Source: Adenophora triphylla var. japonica (taxonomy: Eukaryota > Streptophyta > Magnoliopsida > Asterales > Campanulaceae). Taken from it: a stretch of DNA of 64,000 nucleotides. The DNA lies in contig JAFEMH010000168.1 of the NCBI GenBank assembly GCA_022495995.1, forward strand, positions 248,001-312,000, given 5' to 3'. The notes beneath the pieces were generated by a model, which saw only the letters and a program-made list of their open reading frames with translations, ran no database searches and was not told the origin of the DNA. Shown here piece after piece: positions 1 through 8,420 of the stretch (within the stretch, counting starts at the first letter, position 1; every line of letters starts with the position of its first letter). The position numbers were made by a program, and so were the translations under genes.

Positions 1-2
1 AA

Positions 3-608
3 AGCTACGCCGACAATAGAAGGCGGGATTTATCTTTTCAAGTTGGTGACTTCGTGTTCTTGAAGGTCTCTCCGAGGACGGGAATCAAAAGGTTTGGCAA
101 TAAGGGTAAACTGGCTCCGAGGTTCGTTGGTCCGTTTGAGATTCTAGAGAAGATTGGGGATTTGGCCTACCGGTTGGCATTACCTCCGTCTCTTTCTTTG
201 CTCCATGATGTCTTCCATGTCTCGATGTTGAGGAAGTATTGTCATGATCCTTCCCACATCTTGAGTTCTCCCCCCGATGATGTCCAAGCGGACATGTCTT
301 ATGTTGAGGAACCCTTGAGAGTCCTAGAGTTTCAAGTTAAGGAGTTGAGGTCTAAGAGTATTCCGATAGTGAAGGTTCTTTGGAAGAACCACACCGTTGA
401 GGAAGCGACATGGGAGCTAGAGTCGGAGATGAGAGCGAAATACCCGTGGTTGTTTGAAAATTCAAGTAAGTTTTCTTTTAAAATTCGGGACGAATTTTCT
501 TTAAGGGGGAGTGAGTGTAACAACCCTAAACCTAGGCACTATTTTAATAACATATTGTGTGCTTTTAATATTATTGTTATTATTATGTGTCTATTTTTAT
601 ATAATTAA
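3..608 (+). CDS. C-terminal end of gypsy polyprotein: integrase tail plus chromodomain
   Basis: The frame enters from outside the window. The first residues (SYADNRRRDLSFQVGDFVFL) match the C-terminal part of chromovirus integrase. Next come the conserved KLAPRFVGPFEI and HDVFHVSMLRKY motifs and, last, a chromodomain-like stretch (VLWKNHTVEEATWELE) near position 380-430. This tail is thought to direct insertion into particular chromatin. The frame has no stop before the polypurine tract and runs into the LTR, ending at 606-608. The annotated end may therefore exceed the functional end near 510. No frameshift is visible in the part present. Confidence 0.85.
   Translation, partial: SYADNRRRDLSFQVGDFVFLKVSPRTGIKRFGNKGKLAPRFVGPFEILEKIGDLAYRLALPPSLSLLHDVFHVSMLRKYCHDPSHILSSPPDDVQADMSYVEEPLRVLEFQVKELRSKSIPIVKVLWKNHTVEEATWELESEMRAKYPWLFENSSKFSFKIRDEFSLRGSECNNPKPRHYFNNILCAFNIIVIIMCLFLYN
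502..512 (+). other. Polypurine tract of the chromovirus
   Basis: The run TAAGGGGGAGT lies 4 bases before the LTR start at 516. This is the expected place for the plus-strand primer of reverse transcription. Confidence 0.75.
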
Positions 609-1390
609 TTTCCTATGTTAGGATGAATGATAGGAAAATAAATTAATGTTCAAAAAGAAAAGTAATAATAGAAACATGAGTAAAATGTGGAAGGAGGATC
701 CTAAAATGTGGAATAAATATTGAGTAAGGGGATTTTAAATTTAATGCTTTGGAAATATTAAAAGAAAATGATATTTATTGGTGAAAGCCTTGATTTGAGA
801 GGGGGGGCCATTTTCCCTTCCCCTTACTCCCTCAACCTAGAGCCCCTATAGTCAAACTTCCACCTTACCTCCCCATACCTCTCTTACTCCTCCCACACAC
901 TTCTCCCTCCTCCATCATTTCTTCATATTTTCCTCTACATTCTCCATGGAAGAGTTCTTATGAAAGTCTCCCTCTCCTACACTTCTACCAAGATCATTTC
1001 TTGTCCATTTGAAAATCTAAGTGTCCTTTTGTGAGTAGAAAACCTCAAGGAGTTGATCAAGCCAAGAAAAGCTCCATTTCATCTTGTTTTGCCAAAGGTG
1101 AGTTATTATGACCTTTCTTTCTTTGAATGATCATGAAAATAAATGTTATTGTGTTTGTTCTCTTGAATGTGTTGATTTAGAACTTTGTTGGGTTTATAGA
1201 AATATTATGGTTTATGGAAGTTGAATTGATCTAGGTTTAAGACATGTTTTCTTGGAGTTAAATGAGTAGGATGAAGTTAACAAAGTTGGAAATGTCCCTT
1301 TTGGTTCATAACTTAGAAGACTTTTGGTTGGAACTTTGGGATTTTGAGGCATTGTTGTTGTTCTTTTCTGCTTTTACAAATTACGGGCCG

Positions 1391-1498
1391 AGGGACGAGT
1401 CGTCCCTTGGACGAAGGAAGTCGTGACCTATAGGGGACGCCCGGACTCGGTGGGGGTCATTTGGGCACGAGTCGTGCCCTGGGGCACGAGTCGTGCCC
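1391..1498. promoter_or_regulatory. Three palindromes in the chromovirus LTR
   Basis: Palindromes with 8-bp arms and one central base lie at 1391-1407 (AGGGACGA-G-TCGTCCCT), 1463-1479 and 1482-1498 (both GGGCACGA-G-TCGTGCCC). They lie about 140-250 bp before a possible TATA box at 1641. Repetition and symmetry are seen directly. A protein-binding or structural role is inferred. Confidence 0.6.
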
Positions 1499-2046
1499 TG
1501 GCCTGGTTTTTCACCCCAACTTTAGAGCTATTCAAACCTAATCAAACTCGAACCAAAATGAAATCTCTTTAACCTAGATTAAAGTAGAATACTTTGGCTT
1601 CACAATGACGTTCTAAGTGATCAAAATGGAATAGTGGAAGTACTATAAATGTTGCTTGGAAAACGTTAGATAACCTAGTTTGGTAACTAGACAATTATGA
1701 TCCCAACTTGGTAGATTCAACTTAGACCTTTAAAGAGGCTATGTTTTATTGTATAATGACCGTGTAGGATGGATTGATGCTACTTCCTTGCTTACATTGA
1801 GCTCATATACATTGTTTATAGTATGCATAGTGTGTTGATTAAATGTTGCACTATGATATTGGTTGGACATGAGTATATTTTACCATGTTGATATATTGTT
1901 ATCCCTTTATGTGGATTTTATTCAAGTATCTATTATGTGCTTGATAATGTGTGAGTCAGCTGACATTGGGGGTATAACATAATACGATCAATTATGGAAG
2001 TGTGACCTAATGTGATCGGATTATGTTATATTCGTGGCCGTCCCCT

Positions 2047-2060
2047 CCCGTGGCCACGGG
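2047..2060. repeat. 14-bp perfect palindrome CCCGTGGCCACGGG
   Basis: A perfect 14-bp palindrome lies in a GC-rich patch of an otherwise AT-rich LTR and is followed by GATGGGGTATAGC. It may form a hairpin in the retroelement RNA, but no function is known to me. Confidence 0.55.
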
Positions 2061-2741
2061 ATGGGGTATAGCATCTGTATTGAGCCAAAAGCCTTACGAG
2101 TTGCTACTTGTCTTATTTGGTTCCACTGAAAACGGGTCTTATAAGACGTGAGTATTGCTTAAGCAGCTCACTGTATAATTGGAGTATTATTATACCCAAT
2201 GTTGTACGACTACTGTTCAGACGGGAAAAGGTAAACCAAGGTAATGGAAGGTGTTTACAGCTTTTCCAATGTGTTATGTGCGACTTGTTATATGTTGCAT
2301 TTATTTGGCATATTGCTGCATTCATAATAGCTTGCTGAGATTTATTCTCACCCCTCTCCCTTTAATGTTTTAGATCCCGAGACAGGAGGACCGGCCAAGT
2401 AAGGACGGAAAGGAGTTGGTAGTGAGCTTTTGGGTATTGTCGGGGTACGTTAGGTTGGCGTAGAAAGTATTTTGTTATAATTCCTTTTGGGAGTTTGTAA
2501 TTATGAACTTTACATTTCTACGTTAAAACCAATATCTTTTGTAACTAAACAGTTTAAGTATTTTCAAAGTCGGTCCACTCCTCCTCCGATGTGGAGAGTA
2601 GTGGAGTTGTTTTGAAATGGAATTGTTAATGATGTTTTATTTGGAAGTTTAATTAAAAGTTTTAAAAGTTAGTGAAATTTGGGTTAGTCTGAGGACGCTC
2701 CAACTCGGGACACGTGTAGGTTCCGGGTCGGGGTCCTCACA

Positions 2742-3358
2742 GGAGTACCGCGAGGGGGCTCGGAAGGCCTCGGAAGGATCCGAAAGGGGCCGGGAGTGCC
2801 CCGAAGGGTCTTAGAGGGATGCCTGAAGGCTGGGGGAGAGGAGAGAAGAGGGAGATGTGTGAAAATGAGGGAGGGGGAGCCCTCTATTTATAGTGTAGGA
2901 AAACTGCAAAGAGGTCCGTACGGACCTTGCAGGTAATCCAAATTTTTGGTATTCCTCGATTTGAGGGAATCTGTGATAATTAGGAAGATTTTGAAATCAT
3001 TATGTCTGGTTGCAATAAGGTCCATACGGACCATCTCAGCATGCAAAGAGGTCCGTACGGACCAACCATGCATTCCAGTAATGATGTTCTCCGGGATTTG
3101 AGGGAATATATTGAACTTTAAGGGGATTCAGTCATCATTGCAGCAAAGAGGTCCGTACGGACCATTTATGCTTTTCTGATTTCTGAATAATTCCCAAAAG
3201 GTCCTTTTGTCCCTTTTTATCTCATAAAGGTTCCTCCCTTGGTTTGGTTGGGGGGTTTTTGAGGGTTTTGAGTGTCAAGGATCTTCGAGACTGCGTTTGT
3301 GAGTCTGTGGTGTTTCCTGTGTACTCAGAAAAGGGTGATCCAGATTGGGGTACTTACA
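2742..3358 (-). repeat. 3' LTR fragment of element C, cut by the chromovirus
   Basis: This segment is nearly identical to the inner part of the LTR at 21660-23145 and ends in the same GGGGTACTTACA. Its other part lies beyond the inserted chromovirus, outside the window. It keeps the TATA-like CTATTTATAG (2883-2892) and four copies of the GGTCCGTACGGACC palindrome, one with a mismatch. Confidence 0.85.
2913..3163. promoter_or_regulatory. Four copies of the GGTCCGTACGGACC palindrome in the 3' LTR of C
   Basis: Copies are at 2913-2926, 3019-3032 (one base changed: GGTCCATACGGACC), 3050-3063 and 3150-3163. Each is preceded by a GCAAAGA or GCAATAA type context. Read in the LTR direction, they lie upstream of the TATA box, in U3. 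Confidence 0.7.
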
Positions 3359-3509
3359 AAAGCCCCTCGACGACGTCACTTACGGAGGAAGTGGGGTCGT
3401 CCATAAGATGAGGGTCCTAATCTGGATCGCGTGCTGGGAGAGGAAGTGACCGTGTAGGTCGGTGTGTGAGGACGTGGCGGTGTCCTGTTGCGTGACCGTT
3501 TAGGTCAGT

Positions 3510-4015
3510 TGGCTGGACCCTGTGATAGGATTCCTACGTATCCCTGGCGGGAATCAAGCCTGATCGTAGTTCGTGTGTGGGGTGAGTGTTGTTGTGCACG
3601 AGGACGGGAGATGTCCTCTGACTAAAACTCTGTGCGTGGAGTGGTGGTGTCCTGTGGGTGACCGCATAGGTCGATGGTGAGGACGTGGTGGCGTCCTGGG
3701 GTGACCGCATAGGTCAGTGGTAAGGACGTGGTGGCGTCCTGGGTGACCGCATAGGTCGATGGTAAGGACGTGGTGGCGTCCTGGGTGACCGCATAGGTCG
3801 ATGGTAAGGACGTGGTGGCGTCCTGGGTGACCGTATAGGTCGATGGCTGGACCCTGTGATAGGATTCCTACGTATCCCTGGCGGGAATCAAGCCTGGTCG
3901 TAGTTCAGAGGTTGTGAAATTGTGAATGTATGCGGGCGTGGTGGTGCCCTGAAGTGTCGTGTGACCGCCGAGGTCGATTGTGAGGACGTGGTGGCGTCCT
4001 GAGATGTGCAATCTT
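3510..4015. repeat. First copy of a long tandem duplication in the 3' part of element C
   Basis: The segment contains the GGACCCTGTGATAGGATTCC block and a minisatellite, then the same block again. It recurs at about 6193-6776 beyond the inserted solo LTR, with small differences. The two copies flank the insertion, so the duplication is older. No coding potential is evident. Confidence 0.7.
3650..3845. repeat. Minisatellite, about 42-bp unit, first block
   Basis: About four units contain GTGACCGCATAGGTCGATGG followed by TAAGGACGTGGTGGCGTCCT. The unit has internal inverted symmetry (GGACG...CGTCC and GACC...GGTC). A second, longer block lies at 6345-6605. Confidence 0.75.
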
Positions 4016-4542
4016 ACTAGAAGATGGGTAATCTTACGAGAAGATGGTTTGTGGTGTGACTGCCGAGGTTGACTGTGAGGACATGGTGGCGTCCTAAGAT
4101 GTGGTGGCCGCCGAGGTCGATTGTGAGGACGTGGAGGTGTAAGTACCCAAATCCGGATCGTCAAAATCCGTCAGAGAGTTAACTGAAATCCGTTAACTGG
4201 CCCGCTCCAGGTTAACCGGAACTCGTTAAACTCCCCGTTGCCATGCCAACGAGACGTCCCGGGACTGCCCCGTGCATCCCGACGTCGAAGCGTACTTAAC
4301 ACGTGTCATCTCACGTAAAAGTATGACTTTCCCTGAAAAACGCACTTTTCGGCACTTTTCGGGGGCGTTTCGGACATTTTCCGGACTGTTATTTTAAAAA
4401 AGGGACAAAACTGGGACCGGGGAACGAACTCCCACACCTTTGGTGACTCACAGGGCACGTGGCAGCCATGCCACCTCCCTCTAGTCACCTTTCAATCACA
4501 AATCAAGGCCAAAAGACCAAAATACCCCTGGATTTCAGTCAA

Positions 4543-4670
4543 AGTCCGGTCGGACTCCCTGTGCAAATTTTCTGAAATTGCCGTGAAGCCCTCAAAATTC
4601 CAAAATACCAAAAAACCCCGAAAACGCCTAAGTCCGTCCGGACTCTTACTGCAATTTTCACCTATAAATA
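4543..4670 (+). promoter_or_regulatory. U3 palindromes and TATA box of the solo B LTR
   Basis: AGTCCGGTCGGACT (4543-4556) and AGTCCGTCCGGACT (4631-4644) have 6-bp complementary arms around two free bases. The TATA box CCTATAAATA (4661-4670) begins 17 bp after the second one. The 60.4-kb copy has the same layout. Confidence 0.75.
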
Positions 4671-5106
4671 GAAGTTGCTGTCAAAGCCAAAAAGAGGAAG
4701 AATTTACTCCAAAAAATCACATACCCCACGGCCCAAACTCAGTTTCACCCCTCCCGAGCTCCCGTTTTGTCTCGATTCGCATGAAACTTCCGTATTTCGA
4801 TCAAATACGCCCCTCACTACTCCGAAACACCGTTTCAAACTACTTTCCGTGTCCCGTACACACCCCCGAGCCAAAGGAGTCGACCCTAGCCATAGGTATA
4901 ACTCCCTCTCTCTGAATCTCTCGTTTCATCTCGGTTTACGCGCCAGTCGCTACAACCGTTTCGAACAACGTTATTGAAATGTAGACGCCTCCATCTAACG
5001 GGGTCCGATACGTTTTAGCCCCTCGATCCTCTTCTCTTCCCGTAAGAGAAGTAATCACGGGTTAAAACGGCGTTCCGACCCTGTTCCGTTTACTTTTTAC
5101 GTCATT

Positions 5107-5345
5107 TACCATTCCGGATCATTTGATCCGTTGATCGTCATTTACTTTCTGTCATTTACCATTTCCGAGCCGTTTGGCTCGTCGATCGTCATTTACAATT
5201 CCGAGCCGTTTGGCTCGTCGATCGTCATTTACAATTCCGAGCCGTTTTGGCTCGTTGATCGTCATTTACAATTCCGGATCGTTTGATTCCGTTGATACTG
5301 CTTTAAATACTGTCATTTACAAAGTCCGACCCGTTTGGATCGTGA
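5107..5345 (+). repeat. Tandem hairpin repeats with changing but complementary stems
   Basis: Units of about 38 bp each contain a 6-bp stem with a four-base loop. Examples are CGGATC-ATTT-GATCCG (5115-5130), CGAGCC-GTTT-GGCTCG (5166-5181) and the same again at 5202-5217. The loop and flanks (GTCATTTAC) stay constant while the stems differ and remain paired. This region is downstream of the TATA box, so it should be transcribed. Confidence 0.7.
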
Positions 5346-6192
5346 TAGTATTTACTTTTTCAAAGTCCGAGTCGCAACCCGATTCGTTGATTGCATATCA
5401 TTTAATACGTTTTTCCCGTAAAATTGTTAACAATGTAATGCCCGGTTCAAAACCGGAGTTCGTCCTTCGAACTCTCTTTCAAAACGCGCGAAATGACGTT
5501 TGGCCTCCAAACGCTCATCTTCAAACTAAAAGCCGCCATTTGACACATAAAAATCATTTAATACGCATTTTTCCCGTAAAAATCGTTAACAATGACTCGC
5601 CCGATTCAAAACCGGAGTTCATCCTTCGAACTCTCTTTCAAAAGGATCAAAATCGACGTTTGCCACGCAAACGCTCATTTCAAACTCAAGACCGACGTTT
5701 GTCATTCAAACGCTCGTCTTTTCAAACAAAGTCACCTAATCAACGTTTGACATTCAAACCAAGATTAAGCTTGTCATTCAAGCCCCCATTTCAAAACACA
5801 CACACACACACGTTTTCGAGAAAGGTAGAAAGACTCGTCATGCGAGGCATTTCGGGTGATCTCGTAATACTCTTCCCGAAACATAACGTGACCTCCGAAC
5901 CTAACAATCTCTGGTACTCAAAGCTTTTTACTCGTTTTTGCTACCAATAAAAATGATCCCCTATTTTCAAAGCCTTTTCCTAAGTTTTTGCTACCAATAA
6001 AAACGACACCTTTTCACAAAAGCCGTTTCTCAACGTTTGGGCTCAAAATACAAAAACCGCGTGACGACTCCTCATTTTCCTTCCCATGAAGCGAGGTCTC
6101 AGACACCAACCCCCCGCGAAAGACAACCGCGCTTCGCGCCCGCGCGAAATCCTGGGTAATTTCAGGAGGCGTTCTGGGTGACCATATAGGTC

Positions 6193-6776
6193 GATGGCTG
6201 GACCCTTCGACAGGATTCCTACGTATCCCTAGCGGGAATCAAGCCTGATCGTAGTTCGTGTGTGGGGTGAGTGTTGTTGTGCACGAGGACGGGAGATGTC
6301 CTCTGACTGAAACTCTGTGCGTGGACGTGGTGGTGTCCTGTGGGTGACCGCATAGGTCGATGGTGAGGACGTGGTGGCGTCCTGGGGTGACCGCATAGGT
6401 CAGTGGTAAGGACGTGGTGGCATCCTGGGTGACCGCATAGGTCGATGGTAAGGACGTGGTGGCGTCCTGGGTGACCGCATAGGTCGATGGTAAGGATGTG
6501 GTGGCGTCCTGGGTGACCGCATAGGTCGATGGTAAGGACGTGGTGGCGTCCTGGGTGACCGCATAGGTCGATGGTAAGGACGTGGTGGCGTCCTGGGTGA
6601 CCGTATAGGTCGATGACTGGACCCTGTGATAGGATTCCTACGTATCCCTAGCGGGAATCAAGCCTAGTCGTAGTTCAGAGGTTGTGAAATTGTGAATGTA
6701 TGCGGGCGTGGTGGTGCCCTAAAGTGTTGTGTGACCGCCGAGGTCGACTGTAAGGACGTGGTGGCATCCTGAGATG
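6193..6776. repeat. Second copy of the long tandem duplication in element C
   Basis: This repeats the block at 3510-4015, including the CCTACGTATCCC...CGTAGTTC motif near both ends and a longer minisatellite (about six units, 6345-6605). Confidence 0.7.
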
Positions 6777-6799
6777 GAAATTTTATGATTTTTCGAATC

Positions 6800-6955
6800 G
6801 GGTGGTTTAAGGCCTTCCGGGCCGGAGATAATGATTGGGAAGGTTTATACGGTCTTTCGGACCGAGTGGTTTAAAGCCTTCCAGGCTGGAGATAGTGATT
6901 TGGGAGGTTTATGCGGTCTTTCGGACCGAGTGGTTTAAAACCTTTCGGGCTGCCT
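6800..6955. repeat. Short tandem repeat with GGTCTTTCGGACC mini-palindromes
   Basis: About two and a half units of roughly 66 bp contain GAGTGGTTTAA and alternate hairpin-like cores such as GGTCTTTCGGACC and GGCCTTCCGGGCC. Arm pairing is kept while the arms differ. Confidence 0.6.
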
Positions 6956-6960
6956 GTATG

Positions 6961-7288
6961 TCATGCATGAGGACTTGATTCGTCTTCTGACTGTGGTTGT
7001 GTCATGTATGAGGACTTGAATCGTCTTCTGACTGCGGGTGTGTCATGTATGAGGACTTGATTCGTCTTCTGACTGTGGTTGTGTCATGTATGAGGACTTG
7101 AATCGTCTTCTGACTGCGGTTGTGTCATGTATGAGGACTTGAATCGTCTTCTGACTGCGGTTGTGTCATGTATGAGGACTTGAATCGTCTTCTGACTGCG
7201 GTTGTGTCATGTATGAGGACTTGATTCGTCTTCTGACTGCGGTTGTGTCATGTATGAGGACTTGAATCGTCTTCTGACTGCGGTTTGT
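6961..7288. repeat. 41-bp tandem repeat, eight copies
   Basis: Units starting GTCATGTATGAGGACTTGA repeat exactly every 41 bp from 6961 to 7288 with only a few substitutions (TTGATTC or TTGAATC, CTGTGG or CTGCGG). There are no unique spacers, so this is a minisatellite and not a CRISPR array. Confidence 0.9.
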
Positions 7289-7556
7289 GGAAGCATGGCT
7301 GCCTTGCGCTTTAATTGTGAGAGGCGTGGATGCCTCATGCTTTGTCCGCTGGGGAAAAGGTTGGACTTACTCTGATTGCCGGTGTTCATCTGTTGGGGAT
7401 CATCGTGGCCTTGTAGGGGCTTTTTCCGCAGAGGAGGTGACTTCGGGCTTACTTTGATGGCCGGTGGTTGCTTCACCGTTTGGCATTTTGGAGGCGTTTT
7501 GTGCCTTGAGATTAGTGTTGGGAGGTGCTGGCTCCTTTTGCGCTTGTTTTACCTTT

Positions 7557-8103
7557 TAGTGGGCGAGGTCCGGGCTTACAATGATGGCCGGTGCTGGGAA
7601 TATGCGGTCTTGTACGACTTCCCTTTTGACTTGCTGGGGAAGGAGCTTGGGCTTACTTTGATGGCCGGGGATTGCGTTGTCGTTTAGTGGGCGAGATCCG
7701 GACTTACGATGACGGCCGGTGCTGGGGATATGCGGTCTTGTACGACTTCCCTTTTGACTTGCTGGGGAAGGAGCTCGGGCTTACTTTGATGGCCGGTGGT
7801 TGCGTTGCCGTTTAGTGGGCGAGATCCGGACTTACGATGACGGCCGGTGCTGGGGATATGCGGTCTTGTACGACTTCCCTTTTGACTTGCTGGGGAAGGA
7901 GCTCGAGCTTACTTTGATGGCCGGTGGTTGCGTTGCCGTTTAGTGGGCGAGATCCGGACTTACGATGACGGCCGTTGCTGGGGATATGCGGTCTTGTACG
8001 ACTTCCCTTTTGACTTGCTGGGGAAGGAGCTTGGGCTTACTTTGATGGCCGGTGGTTGCGTTGCCGTTTAGTGGGCGAGATCCGGACTTACGATGACAGC
8101 CGG
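7557..8103. repeat. 127-bp tandem repeat, about four copies
   Basis: The unit begins GTGGGCGAGATCCGGACTTA and contains TTGTACGACTTCCCTTTTGA. Starts are at about 7557 (most diverged), 7684, 7812, 7939 and 8067 (partial). The stretch 7289-7556 is a degenerate form of the same sequence. I see no gene in it. Confidence 0.85.
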
Positions 8104-8177
8104 TGTTGGTTTTGTTGGGTTAAGGACCAAATTGCATTGAATCTGCTGAAATGGGTCTTTGGACAGCCAGGGGCAAA

Positions 8178-8265
8178 GATTATAAAGGCAGAAAAGTAAT
8201 TTGGCCCTTCGTTGCAAAGAGGTCCGTACGGACCAACCTGGGATGTAAAGAGGTCCGTACGGACC
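8178..8265 (+). promoter_or_regulatory. Probable promoter of the antisense plant-mobile-domain gene
   Basis: A TATA-like ATTATAAAGGC (from about 8179) is followed by two perfect GGTCCGTACGGACC palindromes (8221-8234 and 8252-8265), about 155-200 bp before the start codon. The first has the same GCAAAGA prefix as the LTR copies. The block resembles the plus strand of element C's LTR, which suggests the promoter region came from an LTR. Confidence 0.6.
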
Positions 8266-8420
8266 AGTGTTGAATTTTACAGTTCCCAGATTTTGACTGG
8301 GTTTAAAACCGAGGCACCCCCTTCATTTCCTTCTTCCAGTGCGTGAACCAGAGATAGAGAGAAGGAGAAAAACTCCATTGTTGTCCAAAATCTTCCATTT
8401 TTTAGCTTGAATTGCTTGCA

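Larger units (their letters stand above)
1..2741 (+). mobile_element. 3' end of a chromodomain Ty3/gypsy retrotransposon (Tekay/Del-like)
   Basis: The window opens inside the element and shows the end of pol, a purine-rich tract and a complete 3' LTR. The pol end has a chromodomain-like tail. The LTR starts TGTAACAACCC and ends GGGTCCTCACA, which suits Tekay/Del chromoviruses. The element lies inside the LTR of the next element: sequence from 2742 onward matches about 22.53-23.14 kb. Its own 5' half and left target duplication are outside the window. Clade assignment rests on the chromodomain and the LTR start and is an inference. Confidence 0.85.
516..2741 (+). repeat. 3' LTR of the chromovirus (2226 bp)
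   Basis: The LTR begins TGTAAC directly after the polypurine tract and ends CTCACA at 2741, where homology to the LTR of element C resumes. It contains pyrimidine-rich sequence (820-960), three CpG-rich palindromes at 1391-1498, a 14-bp palindrome at 2047-2060 and a possible TATA box (TACTATAAAT, 1641-1650). The 5' LTR is not in the window, so the LTR pair cannot be compared. Confidence 0.85.
4138..6164 (+). repeat. Solo LTR of a Tat-type retrotransposon (family B)
   Basis: The 2027-bp LTR starts TGTAAGTACCC and ends GGTAATTTCA, with a perfect GGAGG target duplication at 4133-4137 and 6165-6169. No internal domain is attached, so it arose by recombination between two LTRs. It matches the 5' LTR at 60002-61957 along its length. 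Landmarks are U3 palindromes (4543-4556, 4631-4644), a TATA box (4661-4670), a hairpin chain (5100-5800) and a short CA microsatellite near 5797-5812. Open frames across it are chance products of the repeats and are not called as genes. Confidence 0.93.

Noticed and set aside
5174..5950. A 258-codon open frame in the solo LTR
   Set aside because: It reads through the hairpin repeats of a non-coding LTR, its protein is repetitive, and the intact copy at 60 kb does not keep it.
6961..7288. Regular 41-bp repeats resembling a CRISPR array
   Set aside because: Units are contiguous with no unique spacers, and the context is a plant retrotransposon.
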